64,000 nt of DNA, taken from contig JAMPXC010000005.1 of NCBI GenBank assembly GCA_023701385.1, positions 42,747 through 106,746 on the forward strand. Direction: 5' to 3'. Each line of letters begins with the position of its first letter. The stretch's first letter is position 1. The notes below the pieces were generated by a model. The model saw nothing but the letters and a program-made list of their open reading frames with translations. It searched no databases and was not told where the DNA came from. The position numbers were made by a program, and so were the translations under genes. This document shows, one piece after another, positions 27,868 through 35,606 of this stretch. The DNA comes from Pseudobdellovibrio sp. (GTDB taxonomy: Bacteria; Bdellovibrionota; Bdellovibrionia; Bdellovibrionales; Bdellovibrionaceae).

Positions 27868-28587
27868 TTAGTTAGGGCAGATCAGATTTTTTTCTTCATC
27901 TGTGATCTGAAGTTCCTTATCATCAAAGCGTTTAAACCTTTCAACCTTCGTCATCACTGATTTATACTCTTTTGTATCATTGCCATCGGTATTTTTGCGC
28001 CAGTAAGTTAAAGCTTTTTTATTATTCCAGCCGCAGAATTGCATAAGATTAATCGCGGCAGCATAGCCTGAAGCATGCCAGCCATTCCAACAATGACCGT
28101 ACATCGGACCCGGGATTTCGCCTTTGATATGTTTGTGCACTTGGGTAAGAAGAGCTTTTTCATTTCCAGATTTTAACGAAGCAAGATGGAGATATTCTAA
28201 CTTTTGTTCTTTACCGCAAGAGATGATTTTTTCTGATTCATCGTAATTATCTTTATAGAAATACATCGCCTCAGAAAAACCTTGTTTGCAAAGATTTTCT
28301 AAACCCCCTTGCGGAAGTGGGTTTTGGTTGTCACGTTTTGTATGCTTATTAAATTTGTTATTCGCGCCACCGCGGTAGTAAATACCATTTAAAACTACGC
28401 GAAAGTTTCTTGTTCCGTAAAGGTCATCGTTTCCATTACCTTTGTTATTGGTTTGCTTATTGTAAACGTCTTCCAGCGGGTAGAGCTTTTTATACTTTTC
28501 AACTTGAGACTTTAAAGAAAAAGCCGACTTTGTGTTGTTCGCCAAAGCCGGCCAAGAGATAAGAAATAGAAGTAGATATTTAGTCAT
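27868..28587 (-). CDS. Secreted dual-specificity-phosphatase-like protein with degenerate P-loop
   Basis: 239 aa. The signal peptide is MTKYLLLFLISWPALA. The middle follows the order of the tyrosine/dual-specificity phosphatase fold: GIYYRGGANN (compare LYRSGxP), GGLENLCKQGFSEAMYF, then GPMYGHCWNGWHASGYAAA near residues 157-175 where the HCxxGxxR(S/T)G loop should be, and finally a helical tail with WNNKKALTYW. In the loop the catalytic Arg position reads Ala, so activity is doubtful; it may bind a phospho-ligand instead. It lies 18 bp after the kinase-like gene and is the last gene of the - strand run. The family call rests on motif order only. Confidence 0.5.
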   Translation of the reverse strand: MTKYLLLFLISWPALANNTKSAFSLKSQVEKYKKLYPLEDVYNKQTNNKGNGNDDLYGTRNFRVVLNGIYYRGGANNKFNKHTKRDNQNPLPQGGLENLCKQGFSEAMYFYKDNYDESEKIISCGKEQKLEYLHLASLKSGNEKALLTQVHKHIKGEIPGPMYGHCWNGWHASGYAAAINLMQFCGWNNKKALTYWRKNTDGNDTKEYKSVMTKVERFKRFDDKELQITDEEKNLICPN

Positions 28588-28605
28588 TCCCTGATCGTAT
28601 CATGA

Positions 28606-29943
28606 TTATTGGTTTTCTTGCATTACTACGCGGCAGTCAGGTACTGCTTGTCCAGCAAATGCGCTATCAAGGTCCAGATCTAAAGTTAATTGACCAGCTT
28701 GGCATGTTTTAATTAATGCCGCTGTCGCGTAACCAACGTTAGCTTTGAAAGTAGCGATATCAGTCGAATTCATTGCTGTTTCACGTTTGAAGTAACCAAC
28801 ACCAGCGTCAGTGTTGATAATTTTGTTAAGTTTTAATAATTTTGCGAAAGTCTCAGGGTTAAAGTGTTTTAAACCTTCGATTAACTTAGCATTTTTAAGA
28901 TGGTTTTCTTTAGAAACACCGCAATCATTATCTTTCATCATCATTTTTTTAAGCTCAACAACTTCAGTAGCTGTCGTATCGTCTTTATCTAACTTTTTGA
29001 TTTCAAGTTTACCGTTTTTGCCAACTATTTTACCGTATCTTTCCATTGTGTAATGTAAGTTACCTAAACGATCTTGTTGGCTTAACATTGTATCCATTAA
29101 AATCATATCAGCTACGTTTTGCATTTTTAAAATTTCCTGAGCTTGGGCTGCAGACCACTTAAGACCTAAGCTAGATAGTTTTTGATCGCTGGTCAAACGT
29201 AAGTAAGTCGTATTTTTAGCTTTGAAGTTAGCTGTACGAGTCGGTTGGTCAGAGCCACCGTTAAACATCTCAGTGTATTTTTCTTCTTTAGATGGATTCA
29301 TTTGTAAAGCGCCGAAGCTGTAGTTGTAATCATCAGTGAAGATGTTAGTAGCTTTGGCGTGAGCTTGCTTTTTAGTTAAGATTGATAAAAGACCAGCCCA
29401 AGTTTGTGCGATAAGTTCTTGTTTGTTGCTGATACCAGCATAAGTTTTATCGCCGATTGATTTATGTAAGTTAGCATCAACTGTACGTAATACAACTGGA
29501 GGAACTTGGTTGATATTACCTAAAAAGCGAGACACATGGTAATAAGCTAAAAGCGACGGTGTATAAGAACAGCTCGTGCTTGATTTATACTTAGCTAATT
29601 TTTTGAAATCTTTTTGTGTCGCTGTTTCTTTGCGTTCACAGTTCATAGCTTGAACTTGTTGAGCCGTCATACCTTCTGGTACTTGGAAAAATTCCAAAGC
29701 TGGGTTTGTAGAGGCTGTTTTACCGCAAACAGCAGCTGTTGTTCCGATATTTAATCCGCAAAGATCGCGCTCGCGTTCAAGATCTTTTTTAGAGTAATCG
29801 GCACCTTCAAGACGGTTAGGAATATAACAAAGTTCACCTCTGTCTAACTGAATTAATTCAGCGCCACGGCCCGGTAAATTCGGAGTTAAGGTCGCTTGAG
29901 CTAACATCGGAGCTAAAAGTAACGCAACAACTGTCTTTTTCAT
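28606..29943 (-). CDS. Secreted protein with FAM20-like kinase motifs
   Basis: 445 aa. The signal peptide is MKKTVVALLLAPMLAQA. Three segments line up with secretory-pathway FAM20 kinases. LLAYYHVSRFLGNINQVPPVV (131-151) resembles the AFHLDRILGF-x-VPP region. VADMILMDTMLSQQDRLGN (277-295) resembles the catalytic loop DMAIFDFLIGNMDRHH. KDNDCG (337-342) resembles the metal-binding DNGRGFG. The helix-C Glu found in active FAM20 members reads Leu here, so it may be a pseudokinase. Cys residues (for example 39, 62, 73, 102, 125, 341, 414, 437) suit an oxidising periplasm. A phosphatase-like gene follows 18 bp downstream. The similarity is from memory of the family, not from a search. Confidence 0.45.
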   Translation of the reverse strand: MKKTVVALLLAPMLAQATLTPNLPGRGAELIQLDRGELCYIPNRLEGADYSKKDLERERDLCGLNIGTTAAVCGKTASTNPALEFFQVPEGMTAQQVQAMNCERKETATQKDFKKLAKYKSSTSCSYTPSLLAYYHVSRFLGNINQVPPVVLRTVDANLHKSIGDKTYAGISNKQELIAQTWAGLLSILTKKQAHAKATNIFTDDYNYSFGALQMNPSKEEKYTEMFNGGSDQPTRTANFKAKNTTYLRLTSDQKLSSLGLKWSAAQAQEILKMQNVADMILMDTMLSQQDRLGNLHYTMERYGKIVGKNGKLEIKKLDKDDTTATEVVELKKMMMKDNDCGVSKENHLKNAKLIEGLKHFNPETFAKLLKLNKIINTDAGVGYFKRETAMNSTDIATFKANVGYATAALIKTCQAGQLTLDLDLDSAFAGQAVPDCRVVMQENQ

Positions 29944-29991
29944 AAATTCCTCTTTCTTTTTATAAAGTTTCTTAAAACATCAAATCTAAAT

Positions 29992-31416
29992 TTAGTGGCC
30001 GTCGTTTGTGATCAGCTCAGTCGCTGATGCACGTAAGTAGTTGAACTTACCCGGATGGTTAATATTCGTCACAAAGCCATTATAAAGACCAACAACACTG
30101 TGAAGAATACCCTGATCAAACGGTTGGTGTTGCACTAACGTCGCAGATTTAGGGTCAGAGAATTTCACGCCCATCACATCAACAACTAAGTTAATCGGTA
30201 ATTTTAATTCTACGTGGCGAGCATCGTTTTCACCGGTTGCTAAACGGTTATTGTTTTTTAAGACAACCGTTGGATCTTTTAGGCCACGGGCCGAATACAT
30301 ATTTCCTAAGTAAACACCTTGGTTACGGTCTACAGTCGTTTGGAATCCGGAAGTCGATTCAAAAGCACTGCGGTGGTACGCTGTAGCGCCTTCGATTTGT
30401 AAGAATAATGGATTACCGTTAACACCTTCAGCCAAGACTGCGAAGATCGCTTTAGCGCGCGCTGCTAAAGAAGGATCTTTAGCAGAGATTTCTTGAGTGA
30501 TTTTTTCTAAACGAGCTAAAGACTCAGCTTTTTGGCCTTCAGCGTTTTTAGCTTTTAACGGAGCAAATAGCATATCAACTTGGGCTTGCGATAAAGACAC
30601 ATCAAGCTTTTGTACGTTATGGTTGCCGTTTAAGTTTTTATATTTCGGGCTTTGAATCATATCATCAAGAGCTGATTTGATTTCTAACTTATAGGATTTG
30701 CCGTGCGGAGCAAACATTTTAAAAGTAGTTCCAAAGCGTGATTGCATTTGTGCTAAAGTTAAAACTTTACTTTCGCCGTTAACATTTAGATCAAAAACGC
30801 CATCATGTTTTTTAGTGATAGTTATTTTTGAACCGTTAGCTAACGAACCTGCTACTGGAACATCAACAGTCATTTTTTCAAAATTCACTTCACGTAAGTA
30901 AGTTCTGATGCGCGGTTGGTGTTTAGCAGCACCCGTCGCATCAATAAGTGGTTTTGTGTAGTAAGTAAATGTTGAATCAGTTGCACCCTCTGGAGGTGGA
31001 GCATCACGCACAGTTAATTTATCATTTGCGTTTGTTAAGCCTTTAACTTGCAGTTCATACATACGTTGGTGAACTTGGCGAGTAAAGCCTTCTGATTTAG
31101 GGTCTAAGTCTTTTAAAACAGCTGATAGTGTTTCAGGTGATAAATTTAATTTAACTAAGTTATAAACATACTCATTAGAACGAAGAACTGATAATTTAGT
31201 TTTCCATTCGCTGCGCCATACCGTCGCTAATTTTCCTGAAAGGGTAGCGCGTAAGTTGTTTAATAAAGTCACGAAGCGGTCTTTAACTTGAATTTTATCA
31301 ACCGTTCTAGCCTGAGGTGCTTGTTTGCCAGAGAATAAATCTACGCAGGCATTCGCGGCTAGCGAGTGGCTTGAGTATAATTGAACTGCTAATAATAAAC
31401 CTAATAAGTTTTTCAT
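29992..31416 (-). CDS. Secreted protein, family unknown
   Basis: 474 aa. The signal peptide is MKNLLGLLLAVQLYSSHSLA; the mature end NACVDLFSGK carries the CxxLF motif shared with two neighbours. After a helical region (30-150) comes a beta-rich stretch with RIRTYLREVNF and SYKLEIKSAL, a spacing faintly reminiscent of RxRxY...LExK in VTC/CYTH polyphosphate polymerases, but too weak to name. The C-terminal third contains IEGATAYHRSAFES and HVELKLPINLVVDVMG. It starts 4 bp after the stop of the preceding gene, so the two are co-transcribed. Confidence 0.55.
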   Translation of the reverse strand: MKNLLGLLLAVQLYSSHSLAANACVDLFSGKQAPQARTVDKIQVKDRFVTLLNNLRATLSGKLATVWRSEWKTKLSVLRSNEYVYNLVKLNLSPETLSAVLKDLDPKSEGFTRQVHQRMYELQVKGLTNANDKLTVRDAPPPEGATDSTFTYYTKPLIDATGAAKHQPRIRTYLREVNFEKMTVDVPVAGSLANGSKITITKKHDGVFDLNVNGESKVLTLAQMQSRFGTTFKMFAPHGKSYKLEIKSALDDMIQSPKYKNLNGNHNVQKLDVSLSQAQVDMLFAPLKAKNAEGQKAESLARLEKITQEISAKDPSLAARAKAIFAVLAEGVNGNPLFLQIEGATAYHRSAFESTSGFQTTVDRNQGVYLGNMYSARGLKDPTVVLKNNNRLATGENDARHVELKLPINLVVDVMGVKFSDPKSATLVQHQPFDQGILHSVVGLYNGFVTNINHPGKFNYLRASATELITNDGH

Positions 31417-31420
31417 ATGC

Positions 31421-32710
31421 TTATTTCACACCTTGTGCTTGTTGTGGCACGGTTGGCATTCTGCCTTGTTCTTTAATAAATTTAATTAATTCAGGATATT
31501 TAGCTGCTGAAATTTCCATAACCATGTACTGGATACCCGGGCCTGCCGTTGACACCTTTTCTTGAGCGAACACGATATAAGTGTGAACAGAGTTATTGTA
31601 AGGGTCAGCTTTTTCAAAGATCCAAGTTTGGTGGTCTCGTGAAAAAGAGCTTGTGTGATCTACCGTGATTTCTGACATATTCGGGCCGTAGTACGGAGCT
31701 TTGCTGTCAGCAAAAGACTGAATTTGTTTATTTATCTCAGCAATTTCCAGTTTTAACTGCATAGCTTGCGCTGGAACATCAAAGCCATTGATTTTACTTT
31801 GCATATACGAACCAGTTTCACGCTGAGCCATCATAACAACAACCTGTTCACCAGCTGGCGTTGGATTGTCGGTTTTAAGCATATTAATAGGAGTATTTGA
31901 AATACCGGTTGCAAGGATGATAAAGCCCATACCGATCGCCGCTTTCATTGGTTCTTTAAATAAAACTTTAAAGAAAACATCGCGAGCTCTGCGGAACTCA
32001 AACACCGTGCGGATTTTTAACATTGAGTTGGTTTGTAATAACTTACGTAATTCATCTTTTTTGAAGTATTCAAAAAACTTAGATAATTTATCGATTTTAT
32101 TTAACAAAGGGCCATCAATAATAAGGGGGATTCTGATTTTAGCGTTGATGCCTTCACCTAAAATATCGCCTAGCTCATGTTCAGCTTTTTTAATCTTAAC
32201 TTCGCCAGCTTTTAAAAAACCTTCAGCGACTTTTTTAGAGCCTGTGCCTGTTGGCGTACGTAAAGTGATTTTATCCACCATAAATTGGCTACGTTCGCTA
32301 GACATAGATTTATAAGTCACTTCGAAATAGTAACCATCTTTAACTGGAATACCGATAGAAAGCTCGCCTTTAGTTAAAACGTTTTTCTCTTCTAGAACAT
32401 ATGAAGAGTTTTGTAATAACATACGCATCATTTCGATAGAAGCTTCATCAGTTTTTTGAGAAAAACCTAATTCTTCGATAACTAATTTTTCTGGGGCTTC
32501 AGTGTTTGTATGTTTCTTTAATTCAACGCGGTTTGAATTAGACTGAACTTTTTCGATAATAACGGGAATCTTACGCGCCGGAGCCGGTAATAAACCTGCA
32601 ATCACTGGTTTTTCTTCGCCACCGAACATAAGTTGGCAGCTAGGGCCAGCATAAGAAAGTGATGAGCCGATGTACGATAATAAAAATATAATTGCGGTAA
32701 AGATTCTCAT
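31421..32710 (-). CDS. Secreted protein with internal hydrophobic segment, family unknown
   Basis: 429 aa from the ATG at 32710. The track start (32728) is a TTG without a ribosome site, and Met7 opens a normal signal peptide (MRIFTAIIFLLSYIGSSLSYA). The mature end is GPSCQLMFGG, again Cxx(L/M)F. A single internal hydrophobic helix (MKAAIGMGFIILATGISN, about residue 260) may anchor it in the membrane. The C-terminal domain has EITVDHTSSFSRDHQTWIFE and ends Gln/Pro-rich. A good promoter lies just upstream, so this gene probably heads the 32710-27868 operon. No function can be assigned. Confidence 0.6.
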   Translation of the reverse strand: MRIFTAIIFLLSYIGSSLSYAGPSCQLMFGGEEKPVIAGLLPAPARKIPVIIEKVQSNSNRVELKKHTNTEAPEKLVIEELGFSQKTDEASIEMMRMLLQNSSYVLEEKNVLTKGELSIGIPVKDGYYFEVTYKSMSSERSQFMVDKITLRTPTGTGSKKVAEGFLKAGEVKIKKAEHELGDILGEGINAKIRIPLIIDGPLLNKIDKLSKFFEYFKKDELRKLLQTNSMLKIRTVFEFRRARDVFFKVLFKEPMKAAIGMGFIILATGISNTPINMLKTDNPTPAGEQVVVMMAQRETGSYMQSKINGFDVPAQAMQLKLEIAEINKQIQSFADSKAPYYGPNMSEITVDHTSSFSRDHQTWIFEKADPYNNSVHTYIVFAQEKVSTAGPGIQYMVMEISAAKYPELIKFIKEQGRMPTVPQQAQGVK

Positions 32711-32741
32711 ACCAGTTGGTATAATCAAGAAATGTACCGCT

Positions 32742-32771
32742 ATTATAGGTTATATTGTTTTTAAGTGTCTC
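32742..32771 (-). promoter_or_regulatory. Probable promoter of the secreted-protein operon
   Basis: On the minus strand: -35 GAGACA (32771-32766), 18-bp spacer, perfect -10 TATAAT (32747-32742). Transcription would start near 32735, about 25 nt before the ATG at 32710. Confidence 0.5.
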
Positions 32772-32822
32772 AGTTTGATAAGGAGTGCGCGAAAAGGCAC
32801 AGATTGATATGACACTGTCTAA

Positions 32823-33701
32823 TTATTTTTCACCTTCGTAACGGTAGCGTTCTAAGAACCATTCCACACGGTTACGTAGTTTTTCAGGGAATTCGACAAG
32901 TGTAGTGTCAGTGATTTCGCCTCTGATAATTTGGGCCGCGTAATCATCACAAACTTCGCCCAGTTTTTTATTAAGCTTTTTCAAGAAGTCGATTTGTTCG
33001 TTATCACCTTCGTTTTTATCCGCATTTAAACGAACTTCACCGCTGATTTTAAGCTCACTTTGGATCTGCATAAAGCGTAAGATATCACGCATGTTTTTAC
33101 GAACATCATGAAGCTCATCAACTTCCATAACCTGTTTAGACATGATTAGGCGGGTGTCTGTGATAATGGCTTCAAAGTACTTTTTAACTGATTTTCTCGA
33201 GGCAGGTTTGATGTCTTTTAAAAGACCTTCAAAATCAACCTCAACGAATTTCTTTAAGAGCTTTTTAGCGGCTTTTTGCGCCTGTACGCCTTCGCCAATA
33301 TTAACCATGTCTTTTAGATGGCCGAAATCACGAACGAATTTAGCATACTTTTCAGGGCTGATGTGCTTTTTACTCGATGTTTGGAATACAGAGCGTAAGA
33401 ATGAAGTGTCTTGGCGAAATTTATTGATCATCACTTTTTGCTCAGGCGTGATATCCGCAAGACCTGATTCACGGATCGTCATAAGAACAGTTTTAAGCTC
33501 AGCAAGATCTGCACTGCTTATTAGGTTAGTATGAGCTGTTTCTAAGTAGCGCTCAGATTCTTTTTTGCCGTTAATCTGGATTACGAACTCTTGAACATCG
33601 TACTCTTTAGAAAATAAGTTTTTGCACGACAGAGCTTCGGCCTGTGCGTACAGAGAAGAAAGAGCTAGCGATAGAATAATAATTAATCTGGATGCATTCA
33701 T
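32823..33701 (-). CDS. Secreted helical protein, family unknown
   Basis: 292 aa from the ATG at 33701. The track start at 33761 adds 20 residues ahead of a clean signal peptide (MNASRLIIILSLALSSLYAQAEA). The mature end is LSCKNLFSKEYDV, the third CxxLF in a row. The rest is charged and strongly helical (KAAKKLLKKFVEVDF, DELHDVRKNMRDILRFMQIQ). A single Cys near the N-terminus and one near the C-terminus (GEVCDDYA) could pair. It has its own unit between the terminator at 33793-33814 and the promoter at 32742-32771. Confidence 0.6.
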   Translation of the reverse strand: MNASRLIIILSLALSSLYAQAEALSCKNLFSKEYDVQEFVIQINGKKESERYLETAHTNLISSADLAELKTVLMTIRESGLADITPEQKVMINKFRQDTSFLRSVFQTSSKKHISPEKYAKFVRDFGHLKDMVNIGEGVQAQKAAKKLLKKFVEVDFEGLLKDIKPASRKSVKKYFEAIITDTRLIMSKQVMEVDELHDVRKNMRDILRFMQIQSELKISGEVRLNADKNEGDNEQIDFLKKLNKKLGEVCDDYAAQIIRGEITDTTLVEFPEKLRNRVEWFLERYRYEGEK

Positions 33702-33783
33702 ACGCCACAGAATATACTGTTTTTGAAACTTCAATTTCAACTGTAATGATTCTGACAGCAAGCTGTCGAACTTTTGATTGTTT

Positions 33784-33814
33784 TAAAAAAATAAGGCCGC
33801 TCGAGAGCAGCCTT
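33784..33814 (-). terminator. Terminator after the six-cysteine gene (minus strand)
   Basis: Minus strand AAGGCTGCT (33814-33806), loop CTCG, AGCGGCCTT (33801-33793) with one mismatch, then ATTTTTTT. It stops transcripts from 34204 before the gene at 33701. Confidence 0.7.
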
Positions 33815-33850
33815 GGTAACTATTTTTGTCGCTTTTTAAAATTTATTGAA

Positions 33851-34204
33851 TCAAGTATCTAAATCCCAAGCTTGGCATTTAATTGAGGCCATCGTCACAT
33901 CACAAGATGAGCTGATTGAACCTTCTCTCCAACAACGAGTCAGAATGTTGTTTCGAGTGCTTGATGTAGTTTGCATGTAGATTGAATTGTTGCCGTAGAA
34001 TACTAAGTAGCTTCTGTCGTTTACGCAGTTGATTGTCGCCATTTTTTCTAAAGCGTTATCTTGAGCTGTTTGGCACATGTGAAAAGTTGTTGTTTGGGTG
34101 TTCAATGCTTTGAAAAAACTAGGGCTGATTTCTTTCCAGTCGCAAGCAAAGGTAGTTACTTGTAAGAAAATGATAATAAGTGCGATCACACCAGCTCTGA
34201 ACAT
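33851..34204 (-). CDS. Small secreted six-cysteine protein
   Basis: 117 aa. The signal peptide is MFRAGVIALIIIFLQVTTFA. The mature part of about 97 residues holds six Cys (ACDW, HMCQT, INCVN, RCWRE, SSCDV, IKCQA), enough for three disulfides in the periplasm or outside the cell. AAGGAG stands 6 nt before the ATG. No family recognised. It lies between two terminator structures and is transcribed alone. Confidence 0.6.
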   Translation of the reverse strand: MFRAGVIALIIIFLQVTTFACDWKEISPSFFKALNTQTTTFHMCQTAQDNALEKMATINCVNDRSYLVFYGNNSIYMQTTSSTRNNILTRCWREGSISSSCDVTMASIKCQAWDLDT

Positions 34205-34344
34205 AAAAGTCTCCTTAAGAGAAACATAGTAAGTTTTTTAAACGGCTGTGGTGATAACCTAAGTGCCCTTCTTTGTTGAGGGATATTATTTTAATGAAGA
34301 ATTTGCATGTGGCGGGGAAGTCACAAAAGTGGCCCTAAAACGAA

Positions 34345-34410
34345 AAAACCCCCTGGTATAAGCCAGAGGGTTTTACCAATTTAATCTAAAATTAGATTAA
34401 ATTGGTAAAA
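34345..34410 (-). terminator. Two overlapping hairpins after the Ala/Lys-rich gene
   Basis: A perfect 18-bp stem TTTTACCAATTTAATCTA/TAGATTAAATTGGTAAAA (34371-34388 and 34393-34410) begins one base after the stop codon. A second stem AAAACCCCCTGG/CCAGAGGGTTTT (34345-34356 and 34363-34374, one mismatch) is followed on the minus strand by TTTTTT. The two share TTTT at 34371-34374, so they cannot both form fully. The second is a classic terminator. Confidence 0.7.
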
Positions 34411-34686
34411 CTAGTGTTTTACTTCTTCTTTTTTCTCTTCAGTTTTTGCAGCTTCAGCGGCAGCAGCAGCTTTTTTCTTAGCTTTTTTAACTGGAGTCGT
34501 TACTTTTGTTTCAGCTGTTTTAGCAGCTTCTTTAACTTCAGTTGTAGCAGAAGTAGCAGCTGTAGTTGCAGCAGCTTTAACTTCTTTAGTAGCAGCAGCA
34601 GCAGCGTGAGCAGCTGGAGCAGCGGGTTGGTTAGCGAACGCAGAAACTGCGAATAAAGCTACGATGATTGAAGAAGCGATTTTCAT
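34411..34686 (-). CDS. Secreted Ala/Lys/Glu-rich low-complexity protein
   Basis: 91 aa from the ATG at 34686 (Met25 of the track ORF), which has AAAGGA upstream and opens a signal peptide (MKIASSIIVALFAVSAFA). The mature protein is almost only Ala, Lys, Thr, Glu and Val (for example KKAKKKAAAAAEAAKTEEKK), resembling histone-H1-like tails, but the signal peptide places it in the periplasm. It is probably a disordered or helical rod. Its mirror-frame ORF (34402-34656 +) is a shadow of the GCA/GCT repeats. Confidence 0.6.
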   Translation of the reverse strand: MKIASSIIVALFAVSAFANQPAAPAAHAAAAATKEVKAAATTAATSATTEVKEAAKTAETKVTTPVKKAKKKAAAAAEAAKTEEKKEEVKH

Positions 34687-34827
34687 AGGTATTCCTTTTG
34701 TAGAAGTGTCTTGATCATTCATGGACACTATTGTTGTTGTTTTTGGGATTGCTCCCACCTTATAAGTCTATGGGGAGGTGTTTAAATCGATATTAAAGAT
34801 GTGTTAAAAGTTTTTAATCCAGCATAA

Positions 34828-35011
34828 GGGCTAGAGAGGTGCCTAAGAAGTGGGCGGCGGCCAACCCTTTAGATAAGGTCAGCCGGAGGCTGATCAAAAC
34901 AAAGAGCTTGCCAGAGGGCAGCAGTTATCATAATTTAACACCTCAAATTAAGGCTAACAGTTGAGCTATCAAGAAAATCGACTTTTTCGGTTTCGCCCTG
35001 TTGGAGGAAGG
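34828..35011 (+). promoter_or_regulatory. GC-rich structured leader upstream of rpmI-rplT
   Basis: Positions 34828-34924 are clearly richer in G and C than the surroundings and fold locally: GGTCAGCC/GGCTGATC (34877-34884 and 34888-34895) and TGCC/GGCA (34909-34912 and 34917-34920). A Shine-Dalgarno GGAGGAAGG ends the leader. In other bacteria L20 represses infC-rpmI-rplT by binding a leader that mimics 23S rRNA. As infC is detached here, a dedicated leader would make sense. That it is an L20 site is inference. Confidence 0.35.
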
Positions 35012-35018
35012 TTAGACT

Positions 35019-35213
35019 GTGTCTAAAATGAAAACACACTCTGGAGCAAAAAAACGCATGCGCGTTCTTGCTTCTGGAAAAGTTAAGCGCAAACAAACAA
35101 AAATGCGCCATCTAAACTCACACATGAGTTCTAAAGTTAAACGTCATTTGGGCCAAACGGTATTGGTTGCTGATGCTAACATGCTTCAAGTGAAGCGCCA
35201 ATTTGGTTTCTAA
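35019..35213 (+). CDS. rpmI: 50S ribosomal protein L35
   Basis: 64 aa, the usual length, starting at GTG with GGAGGAAGG 7 nt upstream. SKMKTHSGAKKRMRVLASGKVKRKQ is the L35 N-terminus (KTxxGAKKRF), and the whole protein is very basic. It starts its own unit with rplT 13 bp downstream, instead of following infC directly. Confidence 0.95.
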   Translation: MSKMKTHSGAKKRMRVLASGKVKRKQTKMRHLNSHMSSKVKRHLGQTVLVADANMLQVKRQFGF

Positions 35214-35226
35214 GTAGGAGTAGCTC

Positions 35227-35574
35227 ATGGCACGTGTAAAATCGGGGATGACTAATCGTCGTCGTCACAAAAAAGTTTTAAAAAGAACAAAAGGTTACTA
35301 CTCAGCAGGTTCGCGCTCGTACACTCACGCGGTTGAAAAAAATGACCGTGGTATGGCGTTCGCTTACAAACACCGTAAGATGAAAAAACGTAACTTCCGT
35401 ATGCTTTGGACACAAAGAATCAATGCGGCAGCTCGTTTAAACGGTACAACTTACTCTCGCTTAATCGGTGGATTAATCAAAGCGGGAATCACTTTAGACC
35501 GTAAAGTTTTATCTGATATCGCTATCACTGATGCAGCAGCATTTACTGCTCTTTGTCAGAACGCGATCAAATAG
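35227..35574 (+). CDS. rplT: 50S ribosomal protein L20
   Basis: 115 aa. MARVKSGMTNRRRHKKVLKRTKGYY is the extended basic L20 N-terminus (normally RVKRGVxARxRHKKILK). The globular C-domain follows with LWTQRINAAARLNGTTYSRLIGGL. It binds 23S rRNA early in 50S assembly and is a known autoregulator of its operon. A strong terminator lies after it. Confidence 0.96.
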   Translation: MARVKSGMTNRRRHKKVLKRTKGYYSAGSRSYTHAVEKNDRGMAFAYKHRKMKKRNFRMLWTQRINAAARLNGTTYSRLIGGLIKAGITLDRKVLSDIAITDAAAFTALCQNAIK

Positions 35575-35606
35575 TTTTTTCGCTCTAAAAAGCTAAAAAA
35601 ATATAC

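Noticed and set aside
29992-31416. VTC/CYTH polyphosphate polymerase
   Set aside because: Only RIRTY and LEIK fragments fit; the remaining basic tunnel residues could not be placed, so no function was assigned.
34402-34656. 84-aa Phe/Ser-rich + strand ORF
   Set aside because: Antisense shadow of the GCA/GCT/AAG repeats in the Ala/Lys-rich secreted protein gene; composition is an artefact and no ribosome site is present.
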